64,000 bases of DNA from Pseudoxanthomonas sp. NC8. GTDB lineage: Bacteria > Pseudomonadota > Gammaproteobacteria > Xanthomonadales > Xanthomonadaceae. The stretch is taken from NCBI GenBank assembly GCA_025232375.1, contig CP060419.1, positions 619,001-683,000 on the forward strand, given 5' to 3'. The translations under genes were made by a program, and so were the position numbers. Below, in pieces: positions 35,085 to 48,011 of this stretch (its first letter is position 1; each line of letters begins with the position of its first letter). The notes below the pieces were generated by a model. It saw only the letters and a program-made list of their open reading frames with translations, was not told where the DNA came from and did no database searches.

Positions 35085-35563
35085 TGCAACGACTCGATGA
35101 AGGCGGCGGCGATCGTTTGAGGCCGTGCTGGTCTTCGGCGTCGAAGCGGTCCGGTTCCGGACTGTCCAGGTCGAATACGCCGACCAGCGCGCCATCGCGC
35201 ACCAGCGGCACCACCAGCTCCGAGCGCGAAGCCGAATCGCAGGCGATGTGGCCGGGGAAGGCATGCACGTCGGCCACGCGCTGGGTCTGGCGGCTGGATG
35301 CGGCCGCCCCGCACACGCCCTTGTCGAGCGGGATGCGCACGCAGGCCGGCAGGCCTGGAACGGACCGACCACCAGCTCGGTGCCGTCGTAGAAGTAGAAG
35401 CCGACCCAGTTCAGATGCGGCAGCGCGTGGTAGACCAGCGACGAGAGGTTGGCCGCGTTGGCGATGCGGTCGCGCTCCCCCATGCAGCAGCGCGCGCCTG
35501 GGCGAGCAGCTGCGCGTACTGTTCCGGTTTGCTGCCGGAAACGGGAATGGCGGAAAAGGACAT
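35081..35563 (-). CDS. msrC: GAF-domain free methionine-(R)-sulfoxide reductase
   Basis: Cytoplasmic repair enzyme that reduces free methionine-R-sulfoxide with thioredoxin. It is a single GAF domain of about 160 residues: LVYHALPHLNWVGFYFYDG, ELVVGPFQG, IPLDKGVCGAAA, FPGHIACDSASRSELVVPLV and LVGVFDLDSPEPDRFD. Three Cys residues (PACVRI, KGVCGA, HIACDS) match the catalytic and resolving cysteines of the fRMsr family. Breaks near 35355, 35480 and 35120. Start ATG at 35563 gives MSFSAIPVSGSKPEQYAQLL. Confidence 0.9.
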
Positions 35564-35755
35564 GGCGGGATTCTAAACCCAATGGCGCGTCGGCATCGCC
35601 GTGCCGGCGTCGACCGCCCATGGCGGTCTCCGCATGCCGGTCTATCATCGTCGCCATGAGCACAGGCGCGCGCCCGGCGGTTCGGGATCGAGATCGGAAG
35701 CTGCGCCCTTGTGTGCGCGGCAGTGGCGGTCCGCAGGCAATAAGGCGCGCAGGCG

Positions 35756-36420
35756 GTGCGTAGCCTGTTCGTCACCGGCACGGATACGGGCGTGGGCAAG
35801 ACCCTCGCCAGTGCCACGCTGCTGCATGCGTTGCGTGCGCGCGGCTTGCGTGCGGTAGGCATGAAGCCGGTGGCCAGCGGGTGCGAGCCCACGCCCGGAG
35901 GCTGGCGCAATGCCGATGCGCTCGCATTGCTGGAAGCCAGCGAGCCGCGGCCGGACTATGGCGACCTCAACCCGTTCGCGCTACCCGAGCCGCTGGCACC
36001 GGAACTCGCGTCGCGCGCAGCCGGTGTCGACGTGACCTGGAACCGCTGCTGTCGGCATTTTCCCGGCTGCAGGCGCTGGCGGACACGGTCGTGGTGGAGG
36101 GCGTGGGTGGCTGGGCGGCGCCGCTGTCGGCCACGCTCGACCAGCGCGACCTGGTGCGCGCGCTGCGATTGCCGGTGGTGATGGTCGTGGGGCTGCGGCT
36201 GGGTTGCCTCAACCATGCGCGGCTGACCGCCGCAGCGATCGCCGCCGACGGCTGCGAGCTGCTGGGCTGGATCGCCAGTGCGGTCGATCCGGACATGGCC
36301 TGCCGCGAGGAGAACCTGGCCCTGCTCGACGCGCGGCTGCCGGCGCCCCGGCTGGGTTACCTGCCGTACCGGGCGGAGCCGCGCCCGGCCGATCTTGCCG
36401 GACGGATCACCTGGCCCTAG
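35756..36420 (+). CDS. bioD: Dethiobiotin synthetase
   Basis: Closes the ureido ring of dethiobiotin from 7,8-diaminopelargonate, CO2 and ATP, the next-to-last step of biotin synthesis. The P-loop is SLFVTGTDTGVGKTLASATL, the switch region GMKPVASGCE, and VVVEGVGGWAAPLS, VVGLRLGCLNHARLT are typical. About 221 residues with one break near 36045. The start is a GTG at 35756; no other biotin gene is in the window, so bioD is detached from its pathway here. Confidence 0.93.
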
Positions 36421-36473
36421 TTGCAGGCGCCGTGCCGGTCGCAGCGGCCCATAGTGGCGCGCAGCACCCGGAC

Positions 36474-36509
36474 AAAAAAGGCCCGGCAGCGGGAGGGAGC
36501 TGCCGGGCC
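36474..36509 (-). terminator. Rho-independent terminator of the phasin gene
   Basis: An 11-bp GC stem (GGCCCGGCAGC at 36480-36490 with GCTGCCGGGCC at 36499-36509) followed on the minus strand by TTTTTT. It lies downstream of the phasin gene and just after the convergent bioD stop. Confidence 0.88.
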
Positions 36510-36572
36510 GGGGTTTGCGCGGAGGGAGGGGAGCCGCGCAAATTCAGTGGTGCGTTTGTTGCTGCTACGCGA

Positions 36573-36964
36573 TCAGCGCTTGGTAGCGGCCTTGGCGACC
36601 TTGGCCACGGTGGCCAGAGCCTTGGTCGGTGGCGGCCTCGAACTGGCTCTTGGCCAGCTGGCCGAGCACTTCCGAGGTCTTCAGGGTCAGGCCGAACACT
36701 TCCTGGCTGGCAGCGGCGACGCGCTCGGCGTTGTCGCGGGCGATCTGCAGGCCCTTCGGCAGCAGGGTCTTGTAGGACTCGAGGTCGCGGGCGTCGGCCA
36801 GTTCACCGGGTAGCTGGTGGTGGCGTCGATGTTCTTCTCGAACGTACGGAGCTGCACGCCGAACACAGTCTCGGCATTCTCCAGGTAAGGCGGTTCACGC
36901 GCGCGGCGACGGCGGCGAACTGGTGGGTGTAGGCGGCGAACTGGTCGTTGAACTGGTAGGACAT
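36573..36964 (-). CDS. Phasin family protein
   Basis: Small granule-associated protein, about 130 residues, mostly amphipathic helix rich in Ala, Glu and Lys. N-terminus MSYQFNDQFAAYTHQFAAVA; the core is LENAETVFGVQLRTFEKNID, then helices with GLQIARDNAERVAAASQEVF and LGQLAKSQFEAATD; the end is VAKVAKAATKR. Phasins coat polyhydroxyalkanoate granules; in this family some members act as general stress or chaperone-like proteins. Breaks near 36888, 36808 and 36617, all at CCWGG-type spots. An inverted repeat at 37021-37037 in its upstream region may be a PhaR-type operator. No PHA synthase gene is in the window. Confidence 0.85.
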
Positions 36965-37020
36965 GGCGGGCTCCCGTTTGAGGATTTGCCTTGATGGTGC
37001 GGCGCAGCATACGTCCGCAT

Positions 37021-37037
37021 TTGTTGCGATGCAACAA
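37021..37037. promoter_or_regulatory. Inverted repeat TTGTTGC-GAT-GCAACAA, possible PhaR operator
   Basis: A perfect 7-bp inverted repeat with a 3-base spacer, 57 bases upstream of the phasin start. Its core TTGC-N3-GCAA resembles the TGC-N3-GCA sites bound by the PHA regulator PhaR in other proteobacteria. Position and symmetry fit an operator; the regulator is inferred. Confidence 0.5.
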
Positions 37038-37059
37038 CTTTCGGCAAATATTTTTCGAC

Positions 37060-37078
37060 TTTCTTGAAAGTCAAGAAA
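37060..37078. promoter_or_regulatory. Second AT-rich inverted repeat upstream of the phasin gene
   Basis: TTTCTTGA-AAG-TCAAGAAA is a perfect 8-bp inverted repeat in an AT-rich island between queD and the phasin gene. It could be an operator or part of the promoter region; nothing ties it to a known regulator. Confidence 0.4.
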
Positions 37079-37175
37079 AATCAGAAAGATACAGGCGATC
37101 CTGGGCCGCCCGCGGCGGGGTCGCGGCGGGCTGGAACGGTCGACGGCGCGCGCGATGCCGCCGGAACCGGGGCGA

Positions 37176-37529
37176 TCAGCCCCGGTAGCGGCAGCCCGAG
37201 GTGCAGGTTTCGTGGACCACGACCTCGCTGAGCAGCGGCAGCGCCGGCTTGAGCTGGCTCCAGATCCAGGCGGCGAGGCGCTCGCTGGTCGGGTTTTCCA
37301 GCCCGTCGATGTCGTTGAGGTAGTGGTGGTCCAACTGCTCGTACAGGGGCTTGAAAGCGGACTTGATCTCGGCGAAGTCGATCACCCAGCCGGTGCGGGG
37401 ATCCACGTCGCCGGACACATGGATCTCGACCCGGAACGAATGGCCGTGCAGCCGCGCGCACTTGTGGCCCTCCGGCACGTTCGGCAGGCGGTGTGCGGCT
37501 TCCAGGGTGAAGACCTTGAAGATGTCCAT
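37176..37529 (-). CDS. queD: 6-carboxytetrahydropterin synthase
   Basis: Second step of queuosine (7-deazaguanine) synthesis, from dihydroneopterin triphosphate. The 117-residue frame is intact. Zinc ligands are in [10 protein letters not shown] and LHGHSF; the catalytic Cys precedes them in [18 protein letters not shown] and the Cys-rich end [14 protein letters not shown] agree with QueD. A hairpin ACCGGGGC/GCCCCGGT at 37166-37186 spans the stop codon and may end transcription. Confidence 0.95.
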   Translation of the reverse strand: MDIFKVFTLEAAHRLPNVPEGHKCARLHGHSFRVEIHVSGDVDPRTGWVIDFAEIKSAFKPLYEQLDHHYLNDIDGLENPTSERLAAWIWSQLKPALPLLSEVVVHETCTSGCRYRG

Positions 37530-37562
37530 GGCGCGGTCCTGCGGTCTGTGGGCGTACGGCGA

Positions 37563-38920
<1,358 letters not shown>

Positions 38921-39280
38921 TGGACAGCTCCATGGCAACGGTCCGCGTGCCCAAGGCGCGCGGACTGATCGGATTTCGATCGGTGGCTCGGAGCGTTCCC
39001 GTGAACCGCGCTGCGAGAGGGTTGGCGGCCGGATAGACCGGCCCGATGGCCTGGCGGATGGCGTCGGAGTGGGGCGGGCGTCGGGCGGACCCGGCGCTGC
39101 CAGTCCCGGAGGGAAACGGACGGCCGCAGGCGATCAGGCCGCGGATTCTACGCGAAGCCGCCGCGGGCGTCGCGGCCTCCATTCAGGTTCGCGCCATCCG
39201 GGCCGGAACCAATGTTGCGGATGAAACAATATCGGCCACTCCGTACAATCCCGCCTCCATTCCCAGGAGTGCCGCCCCCG
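38921..39280. other. Intergenic region between divergent rhlE and the FAH gene
   Basis: About 360 bases with no gene I can support. It must hold the rhlE promoter and long leader on the left, and on the right a less GC-rich stretch (39215-39260, with AATGTTGCGGATGAAACAAT) likely to hold the promoter of the fumarylacetoacetase gene. A GGAG ribosome site precedes the latter's ATG. Confidence 0.45.
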
Positions 39281-40283
39281 ATGAAGCTCGGATCCCTCAA
39301 GGAAGGCGGGCGCGACGGCACCCTCGTCGTGGTCTCGCGTGACCTGGCCCGGGCCGTGCGCGCCACCGGCATCGCCGCCACCCTGCAGCAGGCGCTGGAT
39401 GACTGGCAGCGCGCCGCGCCGCGCCTCAATGCGCTGGCGGCCGCACTCGAGGACGGGCAGGCGGGCGAGGCCTTCGATCTCGATCCCAAGGAGCTGGCCG
39501 CGCCACTGCCGCGCGCCTACGAATTCGTCGACGGCAGCGCCTACCTGCCGCACGTGGAACGCGTGCGCCGGGCGCGCGGCGCCGAGGTGCCCGAGAGCTT
39601 CTATACGGACCCGTTGATGTACCAGGCCACCAGCGCCGGTTTCCACGGCCCGCGCGACCCGGTGCGCGTGGTCAGCGAGGACTACGGCATCGACCTGGAA
39701 GCCGAGATCGTGGTGGTCACCGACGACGTGCCGATGGCGGTAACGCCGGAGCAGGCGGCTGGCCATATCCAGCTCGTCGGCCTTGGTCAACGACGTCTCG
39801 CTGCGCAACCTGATCCCGGCCGAGCTGGGCAAGGGCTTCGGCTTCCTGCAGTCCAAGCCGCGCTCGGCGCTTTCGCCGGTGTTCGTCACGCCCGACGAGC
39901 TCGGTGGCGCCTGGCAGGGCAACAAGCTGCACCTGCCGCTGCTGACCCACGTCAATGGCGAATGGTTCGGCGCGCCGGAGGCGGGCGAGGACATGCAGTT
40001 CGACTTCGCCCAGCTCGTGGCCCATGCGGTAAGGACCCGGCCGCTGGCCGCCGGCACCATCGTCGGCTCTGGCACCATAGCCAACCAGGATGTGTCGCGC
40101 GGGGCTTCGTGCTTCGCCGAGCGGCGCACGGTGGAGGCGTTGCGCGATGGCAAGCCGAGCACGCCGTTCATGAAGTTCGGCGATACCGTGCGGATCGAGA
40201 TGCTCGACCGCGAGGGCCGCAGCCTGTTCGGTGCGATCGATCAGCGCGTGGAACGACAGCCGCTGCCCGGCCAGGGGGGCTGA
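39281..40283 (+). CDS. Fumarylacetoacetate hydrolase family protein
   Basis: Likely the last enzyme of tyrosine/homogentisate breakdown, cutting fumarylacetoacetate to fumarate and acetoacetate. MKLGSLKEGGRDGTLVVVSR opens the gene; metal-binding acidic residues are in YGIDLEAEIVVVTDDVPM; VNDVSLRNLIPAELGKGFGF, TIVGSGTIANQD and KFGDTVRIEMLDREGRSLFG are family hallmarks. About 334 residues, one break at 39780 (CCTTGG). The maleylacetoacetate isomerase gene follows, which supports the role; earlier pathway genes (hppD, hmgA) are not in the window. Confidence 0.9.
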
Positions 40284-40379
40284 GCTGGCGGGCGGTGGCA
40301 GGGCCGCGACCGGCGGCCGTGATGCAGGGGCGGCGGCGCGCTAAGGTGCGTCCGCCCGGGCGCAGTTCGGAGGAGTGGC

Positions 40380-41144
40380 GTGGATCCCAGCAACGACGAG
40401 AGCCTGCGCCTGTACTCCTACTGGCGCTCCAGCGCCGCCTATCGCGTACGCATCGGCCTTTGGCGCTGAAGGGCCTTGGCATTCGAGACCCAGCCGGTGC
40501 ACCTGCTGAAGGACGGTGGCCAGCAGCACTCCGCCGACTACGCGGCGCTCAATCCGCAACAGCTGGTGCCGGTGCTGCTGCATGGCCGGCGCGCGGTGCG
40601 CCAGTCGCTGGCGATCCTCGAGTATCTGGAAGAGGTGTGGCCCGGGGCGACGCCGCTGCTGCCGGACATGGCGCGCGATCGTGGCCGGGTCCGTGCGCTG
40701 GCCCAGCTGGTGGCCTGCGACGTCCACCCGCTCAACAACCTGCGCGTGCTGCAGTTCTTCGAGGAACAGTGGAACGTGCCGCAGGCAGAGCGCGACGATT
40801 GGGTGCGGCACTGGATCTTGGAAGGGCTGGCGGCGTTCGAGGCGCTGGTCGCGGACGATCCGTCGACCGGTGCGTTCTGCCACGGCGACGTGCCCGGATT
40901 GGCCGACTGCACGCTGGTGCCGCAGCTCTACAACGCGCGCCGGTTCGGCATGGAGGTGGGCCAGTGGCCGACGCTGGCCCGCATCGAGCAGGCCTGCCTG
41001 GCGTTGCCCGCGTTCAGGTCCGCCGCCCCGGAAGCACAGCCGGACGCGCCGAAGCGCGCCGACGGGTGGCCGCAGGCGCCCGCGGCTCAGACGAAGCCGT
41101 GGGTGATCGTCGGCGTGGCCGGCACGCTGTTCACGTCGGCGTAG
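40380..41144 (+). CDS. maiA: Maleylacetoacetate isomerase (zeta-class GST)
   Basis: Glutathione-dependent isomerase converting maleylacetoacetate to fumarylacetoacetate, the substrate of the enzyme encoded just upstream. The zeta-class signature SSAAYRVRIGL corresponds to SSCSWRVRIAL in the family; NPQQLVPVLLHG, RQSLAILEYLEEVWP and VHPLNNLRVLQFF follow. One break near 40465. Start GTG at 40380 with a GGAGGAG just before. The family normally ends near QPDAPKR; here the frame runs on about 20 residues and overlaps the pilU 3' end by 58 bases, perhaps from another lost or gained base. Confidence 0.9.
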
Positions 41145-42223
41145 GGGTCGTGCTCTTCGCTGGCGCCCTCGGACAGGCGGAACTTCAACGCCAGGCCGTC
41201 GCGCGAATCGGCTGCGCGCAGGGCTTCTTCCTGGTCCACGCGGCCCTGCTTGACCATCCGGAACAGGCACTGGTCGAAACTCTGCATGCCTTCTTCCAGC
41301 GAGCCTTCCATCGCCGCCTTGATCTCGTGCACCTGGCCGCGGCGCAGCAGGTCGCGGATCATCGGCGTGTTGATCAGCACTTCGGTCGCCGGCAGGCGGC
41401 GTTCGTCCACGCCCTTGACCAGGCGCAGCGAGACCACCGCGCGCAGGTTCAGCGCGAGGTTCATCAGCACGTTCTTGTGGGCGCTTTCCGGGAAGAAGTT
41501 GAGGATGCGCTCGATGGTCTGGTCGGCGTTGTTGGAGTGCAGCGTCGCCAGGCACAGGTGGCCGGTTTCGGCGAAGGCGATCGCCGCCTCCATCGTGGTC
41601 GCGTCCAGGATCTCGCCGATCAGGATCACGTCCGGTGCCTCGCGCATCGCGTTCTTGAGCGCGTTGTGGAAGGCGTGCGTGTCGAGGCCGACTTCGCGCT
41701 GGTTGACGATCGACTTCTTGTGCTTGTGCAGGTACTCGATCGGATCCTCGATGGTGAGGATGTGGCCGGTCGTGTTGCTGTTGCGGTGGTCGATCATCGA
41801 CGCCAGCGAGGTCGACTTGCCCGAGCCGGTGGAGCCGACGATCAGCACCAGGCCGCGCGGGGTCATGATGATGTCCTTCAGCACGTCCGGCAGGTTCAGC
41901 TCCTCGATCGAGGGGATGACGCTGCGGATGGCGCGGATCACCATGCCGACTTCGCCGCGCTGCTTGAACACGTTTACGCGGAAACGGCCGGCGTCGGCCA
42001 GGGCGATGGCCATGTTTAGCTCGAGCTCGCGCTCGAACTGGGGCACCTGGCCCTCATCCATCAGCGAGTAGGCGATCTTCTTGACCATGCCCGGCGGCAG
42101 GCCGGTATTGCCCAGCGGATAGAGCTTGCCCTCGATCTTGATGTACACCGGCGCGCCGGTGGTCAGGAACATGTCCGAGGCATTCTTCTCGGTCATCAGC
42201 TTCAGGAAATAGCCGATATCCAT
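41087..42223 (-). CDS. pilU: Type IV pilus retraction ATPase PilU
   Basis: Hexameric cytoplasmic ATPase that works with PilT in pilus retraction and twitching. The 378-residue frame is intact. Walker A GLVLIVGSTGSGKSTSLASM, Asp box EDPIEYLH, Walker B APDVILIGEI, His box ATLHSNNADQTIERI. MIRDLLRRGQVHEIKAAMEG and the extended C-terminus favour PilU over PilT. The pilT gene is not next to it here. The ATG at 42223 gives MDIGYFLKLMTEKNASDMF. Confidence 0.93.
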   Translation of the reverse strand: MDIGYFLKLMTEKNASDMFLTTGAPVYIKIEGKLYPLGNTGLPPGMVKKIAYSLMDEGQVPQFERELELNMAIALADAGRFRVNVFKQRGEVGMVIRAIRSVIPSIEELNLPDVLKDIIMTPRGLVLIVGSTGSGKSTSLASMIDHRNSNTTGHILTIEDPIEYLHKHKKSIVNQREVGLDTHAFHNALKNAMREAPDVILIGEILDATTMEAAIAFAETGHLCLATLHSNNADQTIERILNFFPESAHKNVLMNLALNLRAVVSLRLVKGVDERRLPATEVLINTPMIRDLLRRGQVHEIKAAMEGSLEEGMQSFDQCLFRMVKQGRVDQEEALRAADSRDGLALKFRLSEGASEEHDPYADVNSVPATPTITHGFV

Positions 42224-42345
42224 TGCGCAACGATCCCCGCTGTCTGTTTTTTTGTCTGATCCCGGTCCGTGCCCGGATTGCGCCGTTGCATGCGCGCCGC
42301 AGGCTACAGACAATGGCCGTGCCAATAGGACACGACGCTCCCCTG

Positions 42346-42741
42346 ATGAACGAGCCTAGCTTCGCACACTTCCGCCGGTGCCTCTACGCGCTGGTTGCCG
42401 CATCCGGGCTGGCGGTCACAGCCAGGCCAGGTCGCCTCGCCGGACTTGCAGCGGGCCGAACAGGCCGTCCAGAAGGCGCAGGCCGCCGATGCGGACCAGT
42501 ACGCGCCCGACCTGCTCGACGCAGCGCGGCAGGGGCTGGTCCAGGCGCAGGCCGGCTCGCTTTCGCGCAGCCGTGGCGATCGTCGCGACGCCGACGAGCT
42601 GGCCCGCCGGGTGGCGGCCGATGCCGACCTGGCGCGGGTACGGAGCGAGCGGGCACAGGCGGAGGCCCTGCTGGCCCAGCGCCGCGACGAGATATCGGGC
42701 CTGCGGCAGACCCAGGCCTGCCTGCGGAGGGCGCGCCATGA
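42346..42741 (+). CDS. DUF4398-like envelope protein
   Basis: A signal segment (CLYALVAASGLAVTA) followed, after a break near 42425, by a helical domain DLQRAEQAVQKAQAADADQY and PDLLDAARQGLVQAQAGSLS that resembles DUF4398, a helical domain commonly encoded next to OmpA-like proteins. The helix runs to EALLAQRRDEISGLRQ. The stop is uncertain: the reading passes the next gene's start, and one base change near 42715 (at a CCAGG) would end it in the ATGA at 42738-42741. It is probably periplasmic or a lipoprotein-like subunit; function unknown. Confidence 0.6.
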   Translation: MNEPSFAHFRRCLYALVAASGLAVTARPGRLAGLAAGRTGRPEGAGRRCGPVRARPARRSAAGAGPGAGRLAFAQPWRSSRRRRAGPPGGGRCRPGAGTERAGTGGGPAGPAPRRDIGPAADPGLPAEGAP

Positions 42742-43619
42742 TCGGGCGCGCCTGCGTGGTTGCGGGTTGCCTGCTGCTGGCTGCCGTCGCGCATGCCGCC
42801 GACGATGCCGACGTGGCGCGCCTGGGCGGGCGTATCGATCGGCTGCAGGCCGACCCGGCGCTTGGCCGGCTGGCGGCGTTCGAACAGATGGAAGCACGCC
42901 AAGGCCATCGCCGACCTGGCCGAGGCCAAGCGCAGCGCGCGGCCGGGCGCGTTGTACCTGGCCGACCGCCGGGTCGAAATCGCCGAGACGGCCGCCGCGG
43001 TGGAATCGGCCCGGCGCGAACTGGCCACCCTTGACCTGCGGCGCAGCGACCTGTTGCTGCAGGCCAGTCGTCGCGATGCCGAGCGCGCGCGCCAGGAGGC
43101 CGAACGCCTGCGGATCCAGTCGCAGATCCAGGCCGAAGAGGCCGATCGCCCTGCGCCTGGCCGCCGAGGCCGAAGCCGCCGCCCGGACCGATGTGGAGCA
43201 GGCGCTGACGTCGGCCACCGGCAAGCAGAGCGCGCAGCTGAGTGCCGCGCGGCGCAAGGAAGCCGAACTGGCCCGCCAGGAGGCCGAGCTGGTCAGCGGG
43301 GCGAAGCTGCCGCCGGCCGTGTTCGAGACGCGTGGCGAAGTGTTCACCCTGCCGGGCAGCGCATTCGCCGGGGCAAGGGTGCACTGACCGCGGACGGCAA
43401 GGCCGGCGCCAGCGCGCTGTCTGCGTACCTGCAGATCGGCAAGCGGGGCCGGGTGCGCATCGACGCCTTCGACAAGGACGGCAAGGTCGCCAGGCACGCG
43501 CCGATGCGCTGAAGTCGGCACTCGTGGCCGGCGGCGTTCCGGCCGCGCAGGTCCAGGCCGCCGGCAAGAAATCGGCCGCGACGGCGAAGAAGTCGGCCGA
43601 GGTCATCCTCATCCCGTAA
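42738..43619 (+). CDS. OmpA-like envelope protein with coiled coil
   Basis: Signal peptide MIGRACVVAGCLLLAAVAHA, then a long Ala/Arg/Glu-rich coiled coil (RRDAERARQEAERLRIQSQI; AARRKEAELARQEAELV), then a degenerate OmpA-type peptidoglycan-binding domain: LPPAVFETRGEVFTLPGSAF, LSAYLQIGKRGRVRIDAFD and RADALKSALVAGGVPAAQVQ. The usual NxxLSxxRA motif is only partly kept. Breaks near 42895, 43150, 43372 and 43490. About 293 residues. It forms a pair with the upstream DUF4398-like gene and may tether the outer membrane to the wall. Confidence 0.7.
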
Positions 43620-44027
43620 GCGCGACAGGAACTGCAGTTACATCAGCTGGTTACACGAAGTCCCGGGCCTTCGTGCGCCGCTCGGGGCTGCTGCCGGCAT
43701 GGGTGTTTTCCCATGCGCATCAACGCTTTGCGCGTGGGCTTGCCGGCGTGGGGGGTGAGGAGTAGGGTCGGATTCCCAGAGGGTGCTTCCGCCTTCTGGC
43801 TGACCGGAGCACCCGCCGATGCAGCCGTTGTACGCATCACCGGAGATCGCCGTCGGGCCGCAGCAGGCCCGGCCGGGGGTGTCTGGTGGCGCTCGGGCCA
43901 TCGCGCACAACCGCTCCGAAACTGCGACGCCCCGGACCTGCAGGCCCGGGGCGTCTGCTTTTTATCGGCCGGCCAGGCAGGCCGGCATCCCCGGCAGGGA
44001 TGCACGATGAACCCACGAGGTGCAGAC
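43620..44027. other. Intergenic region with structured RNA potential
   Basis: About 400 bases without a convincing gene. It contains a hairpin with arms GGGTGCT and AGCACCC (43780-43814) and ends in a strong terminator. A short frame starting MQPLYASPEIAVG at 43819 runs through the terminator and has no protein character, so I do not call it. A small RNA or a leader RNA is possible. Confidence 0.4.
43926..43963 (+). terminator. Strong Rho-independent terminator
   Basis: GACGCCCCGG at 43926 pairs with CCGGGGCGTC ending at 43955, followed by TGCTTTTTAT. It lies 300 bases after the OmpA-like gene and 65 bases before the YdcH-like gene, so it either ends a long 3' UTR or a separate short transcript. 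Confidence 0.8.
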
Positions 44028-44243
44028 ATGTTCGAAGGGCAACCGCAGGCCGAAATCGAGGCGCTGATGAAGCGTGATCCTGAGTTCAGGCAGCTCTACC
44101 AGCGACATCGCACGCTGGACAAGAAGGTGCTGGATGCCGAACTCGGGGTCCTGCCCATCGACGACCTCACCCTCGGTCAGATGAAGCGCGAGAAGCTGCA
44201 CGCCAAGGAGAAACTGCTGCGCCTCTACGACAGGGCACACTGA
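44028..44243 (+). CDS. YdcH family (DUF465) small protein
   Basis: A 71-residue, charged, fully helical protein. MFEGQPQAEIEALMKRDPEF, RQLYQRHRTLDKKVLDAE and LTLGQMKREKLHAKEKLLRL match the DUF465/YdcH family, which forms short coiled coils; function unknown. Frame intact. Start ATG at 44028 is chosen by family length; an in-frame ATG 21 bases upstream lacks similarity. Confidence 0.85.
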   Translation: MFEGQPQAEIEALMKRDPEFRQLYQRHRTLDKKVLDAELGVLPIDDLTLGQMKREKLHAKEKLLRLYDRAH

Positions 44244-44424
44244 CCCGGTAGCATCAGGCGATGCTTCATGTCGTGGGCGGTGGCGGCTAATCCTCGTCGG
44301 TCGCCACCGCCCACGCACCCGCCCCGTGCCTTCCCGGGGCCACGACGGTTCCGGCCTCACCCGTTCCGGCCGATAATCCGGGTTCCGCCGCGCCACGCGG
44401 CCATGCGAACGGACCGGATCGACG

Positions 44425-45801
<1,377 letters not shown>

Positions 45802-45805
45802 CGGG

Positions 45806-45826
45806 GGGGGCGGCAATGCCGCCCCC
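45806..45826 (+). terminator. GC hairpin after cbs
   Basis: GGGGGCGGC-AAT-GCCGCCCCC directly after the stop codon, without a T-run. It may slow or end transcription before the cystathionine lyase/synthase gene. Confidence 0.4.
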
Positions 45827-45980
45827 GTCGTCGCCATGCGCCATGTCGCGACTGCCGCGATGGCCCCACCTGGCCTCGGGGGTCCCGCCCGCTGGGTTTG
45901 GGCCGGGGAGGCGGGTGGCGCGGAGCCGAGCCGTTAAGCCGCGGCTGTTAGAATCCGCGGTCCCTTTTGCGAGGCAGGCT

Positions 45981-47149
<1,169 letters not shown>

Positions 47150-47163
<14 letters not shown>

Positions 47164-48011
47164 ACTCCTGCATCCGGTCGGCAAGGCGGCGCCGCGCCGC
47201 GGGCTGCTGAACCCGCTGTCGCCTTACGTGGCGCTGGCAGGCAGCGCGAGGCTGACCTTCGACCTCACCCGCCGCGACGTGGCGGGTCGCTACCGCGGCG
47301 CCCTGGGTGGGCAGCTGTGGGCTTTCCTCACCCCGTTGCTGATGCTGGCCATCTATTCGTTCGTCTTCGGCTACATCTTCAAGTCACGCTGGACAGCGTC
47401 GGAGACCGGCGACGTCAATTTCTCGATCGTGCTGTTCGTCGGCCTCATTTTCGCCAACTTTTTTCCGAGTGCCTCAACCGCGCACCCGGCCTTGGTCGTT
47501 TCGAACCCGAACTACGTCAAGAAGGTGGTGTTTCCGCTCGAGGTGCTTCCCTGGGTGGCGGTAGGAGCAGCCCTGTTCCATGCCGCGATCAGCCTGCTGG
47601 TGCTGCTGCTGGCGATGTTGTTGACGGGCACCGCGATCGCGCCGACCGCGATCCTGCTGCCGCTGGTATTCGTCGCGTTCGTGCCGATGGTCGCCGGCTT
47701 CACCTGGTTCCTCGCCGCGATGGGTGTTTTCTTCCGCGACCTGCAGCAGTTCGTCGCCGTGCTGTCGACGGCACTCGTGTTCCTGGCTCCGATCTTCTAC
47801 CCGCGCTCGCTGCTGCCGGAGGAATACCGCTGGCTGCTCATGCTCAATCCCCTCAGTGCGGTGGTCGAGGCGGCCCGCGACCTGGTGCTCTGGGGGCAGT
47901 TGCCCGACTGGCGGATGGCGCTGGGTTACACCGCCGTGTCGCTCGTCGTCGCCTGGCTGGGCTGGGCGACGTTCCATAATCACGCGCAAGGGTTTTGCCG
48001 ATGTCCTCTGA
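47150..48011 (+). CDS. wzm: O-polysaccharide ABC exporter permease (Wzm)
   Basis: Inner-membrane ABC-2 permease that moves undecaprenyl-linked polysaccharide to the periplasm. After a cytoplasmic N-terminus (HWDELLHPVG, then LTRRDVAGRYRGALGGQLWA) come about six helices: LTPLLMLAIYSFVFGYIF, FSIVLFVGLIFANFF, VAVGAALFHAAISLLVLLLA, ILLPLVFVAFVPMVAGFTW, TALVFLAPIFYPRSLLP and WRMALGYTAVSLVVAWLGW; it ends TRKGFADVL, the usual Wzm tail. Breaks near 47465-47490 and 47980. The GTG at 47150 overlaps the preceding gene by 14 bases; other starts are possible. The stop overlaps wzt. Confidence 0.9.

Noticed and set aside
43780..43960. Manganese (yybP-ykoY) riboswitch suggested by GGAGTAGGG at about 43758
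   Set aside because: Only one short motif matches; the second conserved box is absent and the following gene is not a Mn transporter.
43819..44010. Small protein starting MQPLYASPEIAVG
   Set aside because: It reads through a strong terminator, has no ribosome site and has the composition of a chance frame in high-GC DNA.
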